Source: Schizochytrium sp. CCTCC M209059
Taxonomy: Eukaryota > Sar > Bigyra > Thraustochytrida > Thraustochytriidae
Length of the DNA stretch: 64,000 nt
Reading direction: 5' to 3'
Assembly: GCA_000818945.1 (NCBI GenBank)
Contig: KN805374.1
Coordinates: 324,156-388,155 of the forward strand
Shown here: piece after piece, positions 34,451 through 44,574 of the stretch
Numbering within the stretch: the stretch's first letter is position 1
How the letters are laid out: each line of letters opens with the position of its first letter
Translations under genes and position numbers: made by a program
The notes under the pieces: model-generated
The model's input: only the letters and a program-made list of their open reading frames with translations
Databases searched by the model: none
What the model was told of the DNA's origin: nothing

Positions 34451-34475
34451 AGGCAAGGCAAGGCAAGGCAAGGCA
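34451..34475. repeat. Five AGGCA pentamer units
   Basis: A perfect pentamer array about 220 bases upstream of the ADIP-like start. It is the reverse complement class of the TTGCC arrays at 5601 and 6662. Confidence 0.95.
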
Positions 34476-34698
34476 AGACAAGACCAGCCCAGTTTGTTCG
34501 AGACGCGAAGACCAGGGACCGCGACTCGAAGCGTCTCGTCGTGCCGGCTTGTGCTTGCCACGCGCCAGACAGAGTTGTCTGGCGTGCTGGGTCTTGTGCG
34601 CAAGACGTTACGCCGCGAGAGGAGACCCTCGAGATCAAGAGCGTCCTCGCCTGCTTGCTTGCCTGTAGTGCGACGTCAACGTGGCAACGACAAAGAGG

Positions 34699-36675
34699 AT
34701 GACGCCTGCAGATGAGGAAAGCGTGGATGACAACGGAGTGCTCATGGACTTTACGTCAACTTTCAAAAACACCGCTTCAGAATCAAGCCGAGCGCCTGGC
34801 GCAGCAACAGGCAAACCTTGGCTCCGACGCAAAGCACGCACAGGATCCGCGGCAACAGCATCTTCTGGCGAAGGCTCACACAATGCAGAGACGATTGACG
34901 TGGCTGCCACGAAAACTAGCCGTCCAGCTGCAGCACAAAGAGCCAAAGGATGGTTCAGATCGGCATCGAATTCCATGTCCTCGACCCCGAGTCCAAGGAA
35001 AACCCGCAAACCAGCGAGTGCTCGAGCAAACACCCCAAATGCGGGCAAGGAAAACCTCGAGGAAGAAAACAGTGACGTGCCTGGCCTCATTGATTCCCCA
35101 ATGCCTTCCTTGGGCAATCGGCAAGTCGCAGCAGCTCCTAGCACTGTCCACGAAGATTCCGATGTCATGGGCGGCCTCAACGCCAAGCTCGACGCGCTTG
35201 GATTTCCACAACTCCAGGTTTCCGAGCCTTCCAGCATTGTCCAGGTCGTGCAAACAATTCTTGAAGAACTGCGGCACGCGTCCGACATGACGCAGTCTTA
35301 CGAATCAACCTCGCACGAGGCGCAAATTGACTGCTCGCGCTTGCAAAATGAAAAAGAGGCTCTCAAGCTCCAGGTGCTTTGCGCGCGTCAGGACCTTGCC
35401 GCCCTTGAGAATCGTGCGCGCATTGCCGCAGACCAGCATGCCAAAGAAAAGCAACGCAGCGACGCTTGGAACAAAGAGCTCCAAGTCACCATTGCCAAAA
35501 TGGAGGGACAGCAAAAAGGCTGGCAAGCCGCGCTCAACCGCAAAGAAGCAGAGTACGACCGTCTGCAGACACGCATGCAAATGCTCCAGACACATCGCGA
35601 CCGAGCTGTCAAACGAGCCCTCGAGATGGACACTCCGCCCGTCAAGGGAGGCACACGCCCCATGCTCGGCTCGCCCGAGTCCTGGGAGGCCACAACAAGC
35701 CCCTCTGCAGGCAGCAACGCCAACCCTAACAATGAAGAGGCATCCCAGGCCGAGATTGAAGCCGCGGCAGCGCAATCACTCGCCGTTCTCGAGGAGGCCG
35801 CCGAAACCTCGCGCGGACGTCGTGTCGCTTACTTGGTCAACGAGAACCAAAAGCTTCGCGCTTCATTGCACTCGATGCAAAATCTCATTGTCACAAAGCT
35901 TCAAGCAGCCGCCTCGATTCAGCCTGGCCGCAAAGCCGCCAAAACGTCTCGTGCAGATGCTGGGTCCAAGGATGCGGCGCTCTCGACAGCGAATCCTGCT
36001 CTCGTCGAGATTGACACGCTGCGTCTTGCAGACAGCAGCTTCGATCTTCCTGCGGAGCAGCTCGAACGCCGCCTTACAGACGTCCAGAACCAGACTTTGG
36101 CCTTTTTGGAAGCCCAAGAAGCCCAAGCTCAAGCCAACGATGCAAGCGGTGAGGACCATCCTCCCACGGAGGCAGAGCTCAAGGAGCGTCTGGATCAAGC
36201 GAAGACCCTGATCCATGACCTCGACGCCTGCCTTCGTGCCACGCTTCTTTTCCAAACCGAAGAGAGTGACCCTGGAATGCCCCATCACCGCGGAGCACGC
36301 GCGGGCACCGGCGCCGCAGCAGATGGCCTCGATGACGAGGTAGCGGCTCTGCGAGCCAAACAGTATTTCGAGCAGGAAGAGGCGGATCTTCGTCGTGCGC
36401 GAGAACGGCTCGAGCAGGATCGCGCCATGCTGCACGAGGAAGCGCGCAAGATTGACGAAGAGCGTTCCAAGCTCGACCGCAAGCTATTTGCTCAGAACGC
36501 CGGCATCGCACAAACACCCAATACCACGAAATCAATGCACACGCCCAGTCTTGTGGAACGCCTGTCCACGCCAGATCCTCACGCCGACGCCTCAGCTCGC
36601 AAAACCCTGCGCTTTGCAGAACTTGGTGTCGCGCCTACGCCCGCGACCCGTCGACTGCTCGATGAGATTCTCTAA
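34699..36675 (+). CDS. SSX2IP/ADIP (Msd1)-like coiled-coil protein
   Basis: A 658-residue protein, starting at the ATG at 34699. Residues 1 to about 150 are disordered. Then comes an LDALGFPQL segment followed by IVQVVQTILEEL and a long heptad-rich coiled coil that contains RKEAEYDRLQTRMQML. This order (short LxxxGFP motif, helical segment, coiled coil with a REYxxLxxRL block, then a YLVNENQKLRASL segment) matches the ADIP family (Pfam ADIP; human SSX2IP, yeast Msd1). Those proteins anchor microtubules at centrosomes and spindle poles. The C-terminal third is a second coiled coil (DEVAALRAKQYFEQEEADLRR) plus TP-rich sites. The family call rests on motif order; a profile search would settle it. 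Confidence 0.7.
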   Translation: MTPADEESVDDNGVLMDFTSTFKNTASESSRAPGAATGKPWLRRKARTGSAATASSGEGSHNAETIDVAATKTSRPAAAQRAKGWFRSASNSMSSTPSPRKTRKPASARANTPNAGKENLEEENSDVPGLIDSPMPSLGNRQVAAAPSTVHEDSDVMGGLNAKLDALGFPQLQVSEPSSIVQVVQTILEELRHASDMTQSYESTSHEAQIDCSRLQNEKEALKLQVLCARQDLAALENRARIAADQHAKEKQRSDAWNKELQVTIAKMEGQQKGWQAALNRKEAEYDRLQTRMQMLQTHRDRAVKRALEMDTPPVKGGTRPMLGSPESWEATTSPSAGSNANPNNEEASQAEIEAAAAQSLAVLEEAAETSRGRRVAYLVNENQKLRASLHSMQNLIVTKLQAAASIQPGRKAAKTSRADAGSKDAALSTANPALVEIDTLRLADSSFDLPAEQLERRLTDVQNQTLAFLEAQEAQAQANDASGEDHPPTEAELKERLDQAKTLIHDLDACLRATLLFQTEESDPGMPHHRGARAGTGAAADGLDDEVAALRAKQYFEQEEADLRRARERLEQDRAMLHEEARKIDEERSKLDRKLFAQNAGIAQTPNTTKSMHTPSLVERLSTPDPHADASARKTLRFAELGVAPTPATRRLLDEIL

Positions 36676-36801
36676 CTGCTCCTGACGCGAAAAAGACCAC
36701 ACACACACGCACACTCACAAATTTCCTATCCTTTAACGAATTCGAAAGTACAATCCTTTTTGCTTGACATGCAGAGTGATTGGGTGACCTTGTATTGATG
36801 C

Positions 36802-37406
36802 TCAGGCCTTCCAGAGCAGATACGCCAGCAAGAGGCCAATCACACCGTACTGAAGCACCCCCATGAACAGGCTGAAAAAGGCAATTTCTTGACGCAAGAA
36901 CTTGGACCTCCACTTTCCGTCCGGACACCGGACCAACTCGTGGATGTACCAGCCGCCGACGGTGATGAACCTTGTGAGTGGGAGACCTCGTAGCGTCAGA
37001 GGATTGTAAAACATTGCGCGCACGTGAGCGGCGTCATTCCCGTCCCATTCAATGTCAATGTTGGAGATCAAATGCTGTGTTTTCCCAAAGTTTTGCTTGA
37101 AATTTGCCGAGATCCAGGTAACTGCTTTCTTGCGGTTTCCGCACACAGCATCCGACCAGTTCACACCAGCCAGCATCATGCCCGAGGCATAGTCGAGCAC
37201 GGCGTCCTCCGTGAAGAGCGACTCGTACAGACTGTATACGATGATGTCCGTGTCCCTCCAAGAGAAACGTCAGATTGAGCATTATCACAAAGCTTTCTCG
37301 CCCCAACCAAAACTTACGCCCAGTCCCTCGTATCAACAGCGCGCGCGTAGAGCACAAAGAACTTCTGCACGGCGAGGGTGTCCTGCACGCGCTCCACGAA
37401 CGCCAT
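36802..37406 (-). CDS. NTF2-like (SnoaL-type) protein with C-terminal membrane anchor, two exons
   Basis: Exon 1 (37406-37318) encodes MAFVERVQDTLAVQKFF, ending RDW. Exon 2 (37255-36802) continues DTDIIVYSLYESLFTED. GTAAGT donor and GAG acceptor join in frame to give 180 residues. The AVQKFFVLYARAVDTRDW start followed by LFTEDAVLDY is characteristic of the SnoaL/NTF2-like fold, used by small enzymes and binding proteins. The last 25 residues (SLFMGVLQYGVIGLLLAYLL then WKA) form a hydrophobic span, predicting a tail-anchored membrane protein. No catalytic role can be assigned. The upstream open frame is an artefact of a (GTC)n tract. The gene is divergent from the SRRM2-like gene, with about 490 bases between the starts. 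Confidence 0.75.
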
Positions 37407-37424
37407 CTCTTCTTCTTCGTCTTC

Positions 37425-37464
37425 TGTTGTTGTTGTCGTCGTCGTCGTCGTCGTCGTCGTCGAA
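37425..37464. repeat. (GTT)n-(GTC)n microsatellite
   Basis: Trinucleotide tract in the shared promoter between the NTF2-like and SRRM2-like genes. Confidence 0.9.
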
Positions 37465-37898
37465 AGCGCTGCCGTTTCGAGCGGAAGGAAGAGGAAGAGA
37501 CTAAGATCAGGAGCGAGAGTCCGCGCAGGCCGTCGCAGGTCCCCGAAGACGGCGGGTCTTAAGCCCTGGACGGAACTGGCGATACGTATTTGCAAGCTTT
37601 CCTTGTTTGCAGGACGAGATAAAAGAAGATAAGGCCCCTCACTTGCTTGGTCCAAAGCTTTCGACAACAGCAGAAGCAGCAAACTCCGAAGCGTCTCGCT
37701 CGCGGGACCCTCTCTCGCGCGCGCGACCGAGGAAGCGAGCGGCCCAAGGCAGCGGCGCCTGGCCCTGCGTCCCGGGGCGCGCGAACGCAGCAGCAAGTCG
37801 GCGGGGAGAGCGAGCGCGAGAAATCCCGCCAAGGAAAGGAGGCAGAGAGGCTTCTTCTGGCTTGCGAGAGGGACTCGCGCGGGCCGCGGGCGGGCGGC

Positions 37899-39350
37899 AT
37901 GTACAACGGCGTCGGCCTGCGCACGGCGCGCGGGTCCGCGACGAGCGGGTTTGTCCAGGCGAATGCGAGCTACGTGCGCAGCGACCGCGTTCGCAAAGAC
38001 CGCGAGCGAAACGCGAGGACCGGCAGCGAGAAGGCCGGCCGAGGCCACGGCTGGTCCACCGACGTTGGGGCCCGCCTCGCTCGCGGCAGCGGCAAGGTCG
38101 ACAAGGAACTCGCAGAACACGAGCAGCGGCGCAAGGTCGAGCTCGAGGTCCTGGACTTGCGCGAAAGCCTCGAGGCCGAGGGGAAGTCTCTTGAAGATGT
38201 GAACCAAGCTTGTGAACATCTTCGCAAGAAACGCCTCGATGAGCTTGCCGAGGAGAAAAGGGCGCGCAAAAAAGCCAAAAAAGCACTCAAGAAGAAGAAT
38301 CGCAAGCACGACACTACTGCCACTACTGATTCTGCAACTGCTGCTGGTGCTGCATCAGCTTCAGATTCGCTTGCAGCTGGGTCCGGTGTTGAAGCTAAAA
38401 AGTCAACAGGTGAGAGCCCCGCGGCAAAGCCCAATCAAGCCAAACCCAAGCTCCGGTCATGGGAGGACCGCGCTGCAGTGTCATCTTCACGACGAGGAGA
38501 GACCTCGACAGAGCTCAAAGATAACCAAGACGCGCGTCTTCGTGCTGCCTTTGCTATTGCGTCAGACCATCAGTCTGGCGACGGTTTTGACCGAGAGAAA
38601 CAGCTCGCGAAGCGCGAAGCACGTCGTCTCGAGCGCGAACAACGCGAAAAGTTAGAAAAGGAAGCTAGAGCTTCCGCGGATGCCTCGAAGGATTCGAAAG
38701 AAGACCGCGATCGACAAAAAGACAAAGAAGGCGATCGGGATCGTAATCGTGATCGTGGCCGTGACCGGAGTCGAGGCCGGAGCCATGGCCGTGGTCGCAC
38801 GCGCTCGGCTGCAAGCTCCTCAAAGAAACGTCGGAGAAGTCCTAGCGCCTCCTCTGTATCGTCGTCGTCGTCGTCCGGATCATCATCGTCGTCATCGTCA
38901 TCATCATCATCATCGTCTTCATCTTCGTCGTCATCGTCGTCGTCATCATCGTCGTCGTCGTCCGGATCATCATCCTCGTCGGGATCGTCTTCGTCAAGAG
39001 GATCATCGCGCTCACGCCGTTCGCGCGCCCGGTCCGTGTCATCAAGCGACACCGACGGTGGCACCGCAAAGAAGAGAGTGCATGAGCGCCTCCGCGAGAT
39101 TAAGCGACGCAAACTCGAAAACGAAGAGGCAAAATCAAAGGAGAATGATGATCATACCTCGGCAAGGCAACCGAGTAAGCCAAGCGAGACGAAAGAACGG
39201 AAACGCGAGGACCCAGACAAGAGCCAAAAGTCGAAGCGCAAAAACCGTCCACGGAGCAAGTCCTCGGCTTCAGAAGCCTCTGCATCATCAACAGGGTCGT
39301 CGTCCTCGTCCTCATCATCCGGATCTTCCTCGAGATCGTCATCACACTAG
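37899..39350 (+). CDS. SRRM2/Cwc21-type spliceosome protein
   Basis: A 483-residue pre-mRNA splicing factor. The start at 37899 is chosen because MYNGVGLRTARGSATSGFVQ matches the conserved first residues of SRRM2 and yeast Cwc21, which contact the spliceosome core. The region at about residues 65-110 (EHEQRRKVELEVLDLRESLE) is the cwf21 domain. The rest is disordered: lysine/arginine-rich, then alternating RD/DRDR repeats, a serine tract of about 40 residues encoded by TCG/TCA repeats, and a final serine-rich tail, as in SR-related proteins. The frame is open for 84 codons upstream but that part is not conserved. It acts in the nucleus. Confidence 0.9.
   Translation: MYNGVGLRTARGSATSGFVQANASYVRSDRVRKDRERNARTGSEKAGRGHGWSTDVGARLARGSGKVDKELAEHEQRRKVELEVLDLRESLEAEGKSLEDVNQACEHLRKKRLDELAEEKRARKKAKKALKKKNRKHDTTATTDSATAAGAASASDSLAAGSGVEAKKSTGESPAAKPNQAKPKLRSWEDRAAVSSSRRGETSTELKDNQDARLRAAFAIASDHQSGDGFDREKQLAKREARRLEREQREKLEKEARASADASKDSKEDRDRQKDKEGDRDRNRDRGRDRSRGRSHGRGRTRSAASSSKKRRRSPSASSVSSSSSSGSSSSSSSSSSSSSSSSSSSSSSSSSSSSGSSSSSGSSSSRGSSRSRRSRARSVSSSDTDGGTAKKRVHERLREIKRRKLENEEAKSKENDDHTSARQPSKPSETKERKREDPDKSQKSKRKNRPRSKSSASEASASSTGSSSSSSSSGSSSRSSSH
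38855..39010. repeat. TCG/TCA trinucleotide tract encoding poly-serine
   Basis: An in-frame coding repeat within the SRRM2-like gene. Mixed TCG, TCA and TCT codons suggest the tract is partly maintained at protein level. Confidence 0.9.
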
Positions 39351-39453
39351 ACAGACAATTGCGGGCAAGCGGACACAGAGCATTCGGCCAGCAGAAGAAA
39401 ACAAGAAGAAAAGTGTACTCTACGCTAGATGCGTCGATGCGTAAAAAAGAAAA

Positions 39454-41050
39454 TCATTTACGAAAGTTTGACTCAAAAAGTATGAGCTGCGATGCGTGCT
39501 TGAGATCGACAATATCGGCGAGGACTGGATGCAGCGCAGGATCGCAAAACATGGCGATCGACTGACAATGCATATCAACGCCAAGTCGTGTCCAGTAGCG
39601 CACATGGGCCAGGGCTTCAGCTTTACAGGCGTCCTTGTTTCGATCCACGTCGGAGGCATCGCAGTAAATGGTGAATGTACAGAGCGACCCAAGGGGCTCG
39701 TCACGGTCAATGAGCTCGCCGACACTGCATGTGAGGTCGGCACACTGCATGACGCAGTTGCGCACATGCATCGTCCGCGGGAGATCCTCTGGGCCGAACA
39801 TGTCCTCGTCAGATCCCGCATGGGGTGAGAACCGCAAGGACCTCGGCGATGAGGGCGAGGAAGATGACGACGAGGAGGCGGCAGAGCCAAAGCTCGCGCG
39901 CGGCTCGAGGCCAGCAGGCCCGGGAGCTCCAGATGGAGGCGTACACCTTTCGTTTCCTCCTTCCTCCTCCTCTTCCTCCTCCACGTTATCCTCGTCATAG
40001 TCGTCATCATGGCCATCGACGGCGGCCGCGGCAGAGTGATCTGCGCTCGCGGCTTCTCTGTGTCGAGGGCTGTTCGCCAAGACCCCAGAAAAGAGCGAGA
40101 CGAGAACCTGACGGCGCACGTCGTAAATGTCCCAATACTGCAAGAGCAGGCCGCATTGCGTCGTGCGCCGCAGCATGTCCAGCATACTCGAAACGCGCGA
40201 GACCTGGTGCAAGGGTGGAAGCGCATTGGCGCAGGCGCTGTCCACGCGGGCGACCAGCGCAGCCGCCTTGGATGGCGCGTCTGCGACGTGGTATGACCAG
40301 CGCGCGATCTCTTCCATGCCAGTGGTCTCGCAGATCCTGATGGCGCGCGCGTTCCACGCAAAGACGAGCTGCCGCACCGTCGAGACGGTGGCAGCCCCCC
40401 TCAGCTCGGGTGGTGGATTACGCACTACATCGAGCGTCTTGAAGCGCAAGAGGTTCTCGAGACCGTATCCCCAGAACTGCCGCGCAAGCTTGACCTCCTC
40501 CAGGTAGCCCGTTTGGGCGCCTTCCATGTTGACTGTGTCGATGCCGACGACGTCGCCGTCGACCTGTATCCCCACGAGCAGATCTCGCGAGAACGGACTC
40601 AGCAGGCTGTCGATCTCGGATCCTTCTTCGTCCTGGTCTTCGCTTTGCACGAGCTCGCGAATGCCCTCGATCTCGCTCGTGTTGAGCAGCTTGAAGGAGA
40701 CCCGGTGCCGGTGTCGCCACGAGCGCACGCGGAGCGCCCCGAGCGTGAACCCGGCATACGCCACCGCCACGGCCAGCTGCACGAGCAGCTGCTTGTGCGC
40801 CGCGGCGGCGCCGTCCCCCGCGTCGCCGCCGCGCCNNNNNNNNNNNNNNNNNNNNNNNNNNNNNNNNNNNNNNNNNNNNNNNNNNNNNNNNNNNNNNNNN
40901 NNNNNNNNNNNNNNNNNNNNNNNNNNNNNNNNNNNNNNNNNNNNNNNNNNNNNNNNNNNNNNNNNNNNNNNNNNNNNNNNNNNNNNNNNNNNNNNNNCCG
41001 CCGCCCGCGCCCACCGCGGGCGCGCGCTGCGCGGGCGCCAGCCGCAGCAT
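39454..41050 (-). CDS. NAT16/HISAT-like N-acetyltransferase, interrupted by an assembly gap
   Basis: The gene probably starts at MLRLAPAQR (41050) and is cut by the N run, so the residues inside and the frame relation are unknown. After the gap it is open to 39454. It has a VAVAYAGFTLGAL hydrophobic segment, then VGIQVDGDVVGIDTVN, then YLEEVKLARQFWGYGLENLLRF, which looks like the acetyl-CoA-binding part of a GNAT fold, and later a VFAWNARAIRICETTGM segment. The order of motifs, a YWDIYD segment and the C-terminal CDPALHPVLADIV region resemble vertebrate NAT16/histidine N-acetyltransferase. A low-complexity acidic insert (DGHDDDYDEDN, EEEEEE) lies in the second half. The substrate is not readable. 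The hydrophobic segment may be a membrane anchor. Confidence 0.6.
40836..40997. other. Assembly gap (162 N) inside a coding region
   Basis: Run of N flanked by very GC-rich CCGCC-type sequence. It interrupts the N-terminal part of the acetyltransferase gene. Confidence 0.99.
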
Positions 41051-41110
41051 CGCGCGCGTCCTCGCTTCGCGGTCTGCTTGCTCTGCTCGCTCTGCTTGCT
41101 CTGCTTGCTA

Positions 41111-41121
41111 TCTTTCTCTGC

Positions 41122-41161
<40 letters not shown>

Positions 41162-41165
41162 TCCC
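41111..41165. repeat. (TTCT)n microsatellite
   Basis: About a dozen TTTC/CTTT units upstream of the acetyltransferase start, between it and the 21-bp repeats. Confidence 0.85.
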
Positions 41166-41188
41166 TTTCCGCCCGCGCCTTTCCCGCC

Positions 41189-41272
41189 GCATTCTGCACT
41201 TGCACCGCCGCATTCTGCACTTGCACCGCCGCATTCTGCACTTGCACCGCATCATTCTGCACTTGCGCCCGC
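41189..41272. repeat. Four 21-bp tandem repeats containing CTGCACTTGC
   Basis: Two exact copies (GCATTCTGCACTTGCACCGCC), a third with one change and a fourth, more diverged copy. On the minus strand each carries GCAAGTGCAG. They lie 140-220 bases upstream of the acetyltransferase start. A further GCAAGTG lies at 41309-41315. Confidence 0.92.
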
Positions 41273-41877
41273 GCCCGGAAGTCGAGAAAGAAAGAAAGGG
41301 GGCGCCGCGCAAGTGGGGAATTGAATGCCCAGCTCGCAGCAGTGCGTGTACGTATATATACCGGGTCGTTGCATCGCGGGGCGGAGCGAAGAGGTCGGCA
41401 CGGCACAGCACAGCTGGCGCAGCGTCTTGGACGCGGGGGCCTGCCTGCTGCGGAAGAGGGAGGTGGTGGCAGACCCGCGGGAAGCGCGGAAAAGGGCGAC
41501 TTGTGCATTTGGATAACGCGCGGAGAGATTTCTTGGATCCTTCTTCGCGGATTCTGGCGATCGTCGGCGCTCTTGTGGAAAAAAAGAATAGAGAAAGAAA
41601 TAAGCCCACCGTGGGGGTGTGAGATCACGCATCAAAAGTCGTCTAGGCCTAGAATCGTATCTGCCGTGTTGATTGTATCGATGAACACGACTGCTGCAGA
41701 ACGCCAAGGCCAAGAAGGTCACGATCATACATACACAGCCATCAAGGCAGCGAGCAACAAGACAAGTGAAAAAGATGGAAAAGGGGCGTCTCCATACGCA
41801 GGTTAACATGAGCATTTGTGGATGTGAATTTGTAAGAGGGCAAAACAGCTGCCGAGGCAGAGCCGACGTCAGGCGAT
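41273..41877. other. Intergenic region between the acetyltransferase and ATIC
   Basis: It contains a TATA-like CGTATATATA near 41350, TAGGCCTA at 41644-41651 and no supported gene. Frames open here are repeat-driven or antisense. Confidence 0.5.
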
Positions 41878-43979
41878 TTAGTGGTGGAAGAGACGGTCGC
41901 CGGTAAAGGCCATGGCGATGCCGTACTGATCGCAAGCCTCGACGATCTCGTCGTCCTTGACGGAGCCACCCGGCTGAGCAATGTACTGCACACCGTAGCG
42001 GCTGAGCACATCAATGTTGTCGCGGAAGGGGTAAAAGGCGTCCGAGCTGTTGGCTGCGTATTGAAACAAGCAAAGCAATCGACATTAAAACCAAGAAAAC
42101 CTGTCAGCTCACGCACGCGACCTTTTCGCAACATTATTTGAGAAGCGCTCAAGAAGTGAAACTTACCGACACCAGAGAGCGAAGCCATGAACTCGTCCTT
42201 GTCCTCCTGCGTGAGCGGGGCGGGAACCTCATCGAAGAGGGTCTCCCAGTGCTTGCGCTCGAGGTCCGTAAAGTCGCCCTCGATGTAGCGCACGCGGGCG
42301 TTGATGCGATCCTGGCGCTTGATGCCCTCCTTGAAGTTGAGGGCAAGGACCTTGGGGTGCTGGCGCAGGTACCAGGTCTGGACCTTGCGGCCCGCCAGCT
42401 TGACGCAATCGACACGCGACTGCTGGCCAGCACCGACGCCGATCATCTGGCCGTTCTTGGCGTAGCCAACCGAGTTGGACTGCGTATACTTGAGGGCAAT
42501 GGACGCGATCGTAAGATCACGCTGCGCATCGTCGGGGATCGAGGTGGCCTTGGTGGTGACAACCTTCTCCAGCGACTTGGGCGAGATCTGGACGTCGTTG
42601 CGACGCTGCATGAAACCTTGGCCATAGACCTCGCGGTACTCGTTCGGGGGCGGCTGAAAGTACGGGTTGGCCTTGAGGACGATAAAGCCGCCCTTCTTCT
42701 TGGCCTTGAGGATCTCAAGAGCCTCCTCAGAGTAGCCCGGGGCGACGATGCCATCGCTGACCTCCGTCTTGAGGACAAGCGCCGTGTCCTTGTCGACAAC
42801 GTCGGAGAGAGCGGCAAAGTCGCCGAACGAAGACATGGGGTCGGCCTGGCGTGCGCGCAGGTAGGCGAGCGCCGAGTTGGTGAGGTTGATCTTGCGGTTC
42901 TCCATCTCATACGCCTTGAACTCGACGTCGGACAGGGGCACGGCCACGGCAGCACCAGCGGGGCTCACGTGCTTGAAGGAGGCGGCGGCCGGTGTGTTGA
43001 GGGCAGTGCGGAGCTCGCTTACAAGCTGCCAAGCGTTCGAGGCATCGAGCAGGTTGATGTAGCCCGGGTTGCCGTTGAGGACCTCAAAGGGCATCTCGGT
43101 GCCCTTGATTTGGCAGAGCGCGGCGGGGACCTGGTTCGGGTTGCAGCCGTACTTGAGCGGGCGCTCGATAGCGTACGTGCGAGTCACATCGGGGGTCTTG
43201 GTCTTGACCTCCTTGGCAAAGTACGAGGCGATGGCGCCGTCGTACGCGGCCGTGAGCGCAAAGGCGGCCGCCGCAAGGGACTTGCGGAGCGCCATCGTGG
43301 TGCAGCCTCCGTTATCCACAAGATCTTGGAGGAGGTCCTTGTACTGCGAGGGATCAGTCACGATAGCCACAGAGCTGTGGTTCTTGGCGGCGGCACGAAG
43401 CATGGCCGGTCCACCAATATCGACGTTCTCCACGCAGGTGGCAAAATCGAAGCCGTTGGCAACAGTCTTCTCAAACGGGTAGAGGTTCAGCACGACCAAG
43501 TCGATCGCGCCGATGCCGTTGTCCTCCATGTCCTTGGCGTGCTTCTCGTTTCCGCGGACGGCAAGAATACCGCCGTGGATCTTGGGGTGCAGGGTCTTGA
43601 CACGGCCGTCGAGCATCTCCGGCGAACCGGTGACCTCAGCGACATCCTTAACCTCGAGACCTGCGTCGCGGAGCGCCTTGGCGGTGCCTCCGGTCGACAG
43701 GAGCTCGACGCCCATCGACGCGAGCAACTTGCCCAGTTCGACGAGATCAGTCTTGTCGCTCACGCTCAGCAGCGCGCGCTTCAACTTGATCTTGTCCTCC
43801 GTGCTGCCCTTAATGGCCATATGGCTCGAGGCGCCCGACATCTTGCTGTTGTTGCTGCTGCTGCTGCCGCTGCCGCTGCCGCTGCTCTTCTGTTCGCTGC
43901 TCGTGCGCTGCCGCTGCTGCCGCTGCTGCTGCTGCTGCTGCTCCGCGCTCTCGCGATTCCGCTTTTGGCCGCTCTGCAT
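41878..43979 (-). CDS. ATIC: Bifunctional AICAR transformylase/IMP cyclohydrolase, two exons
   Basis: Catalyses the last two steps of IMP synthesis: formylation of AICAR and ring closure. Exon 1 runs 43979-42167 and exon 2 42053-41878. A GTAAGT donor and GCAG acceptor join to give V-A-NSSDAFYPFRDN in frame, which matches the conserved family segment. From the ATG at 43979 the product has about 662 residues; the ATG at 43841 would give about 616, nearer the usual 590-600. The first 70 residues are Gln/Ser-rich low complexity. Then come the MGS-like cyclohydrolase domain (LSVSDKT, LLSTGGTAK, TLHPKIHGGIL) and the transformylase domain (LKYGCNPNQVPA, SFKHVSPAGAAV, GVGAGQQSRVDC, and the C-terminal RLFHH). 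All these are family hallmarks. Confidence 0.96.
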
Positions 43980-44218
43980 CGCGGTATCGTCCCCCTCCAA
44001 CCAACGATTCTCGCGCCTAGATCCATCCTGCTCCTCCCTTCTTCCATCCTCTGCCACTGTCTCTCTCTCCGAGAAGTCCAGTGTATAGTAAAAACGACGT
44101 TACTGCTCCCTGCATTGCACTGCGCTGCACTGCGCTGCACCGCGAGAGGAAAGAAAAGCGACAAGTAACCTCGCAAAGCGAAGAAAACCAACCAAAGAAA
44201 AACGACCAGCAAACGCAA

Positions 44219-44300
44219 GGCAAAGGCAAAGACAAAGGCAAAGGCAAAGACAAAGGCAAAGGCAAAGGCAAAGGCAAAGGCAAAGGCAGAGCAAAGGCAA
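44219..44300. repeat. (GGCAAA)n hexamer array
   Basis: Over ten GGCAAA/GACAAA units with mild degeneration in the ATIC upstream region. Confidence 0.92.
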
Positions 44301-44419
44301 AGCGAAGCGAAGTGAAGCGAAGTGAGGAATAATGTCCAAAGACACGCGAGCGAGCAATGTGCACGACTTTCTTTCTTTATACCAGCACCTTTTACACACT
44401 TTGCGCCGCCACGGCCTCC

Positions 44420-44574
44420 GCAAGTGACTTATCCGCGCCCACAACCGCGCTATTTACGCCCGCAACTGCGCTATCCCATCCACCCCTTTCCCGGCCCTCT
44501 TTAACCCACTTGCGGCCCCGCACCGCAAGTGCATTATCTGCCCTCCGCAAGTGCGCTATCGCCCTTCGCAAGTG
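44420..44574. promoter_or_regulatory. Cluster of five GCAAGTG/CACTTGC motifs
   Basis: Occurrences start at 44420, 44507 (reverse), 44525, 44547 and 44568. Three are followed by a TTAT or CTAT block. The arrangement lies between two divergent biosynthetic genes. Motif class shared with the regions upstream of eS1 and the acetyltransferase. Regulatory function is inferred. Confidence 0.45.

Larger units (their letters stand above)
32944..34698. other. Intergenic region between PP2C and the ADIP-like gene
   Basis: Divergent promoters for PP2C (-) and the coiled-coil gene (+). It contains a CAG tract at 33070-33096, a G-rich patch near 33655-33670 and an AGGCA pentamer array at 34451-34475. Frames at 33358-33741 and 34240-34638 (-) have no recognisable domain. 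Confidence 0.5.

Noticed and set aside
42138..44168. 676-codon open frame antisense to ATIC
   Set aside because: It mirrors the ATIC codons; the strong GC bias at third positions keeps the opposite strand open. The translation has no domain, while the minus strand shows every ATIC motif.
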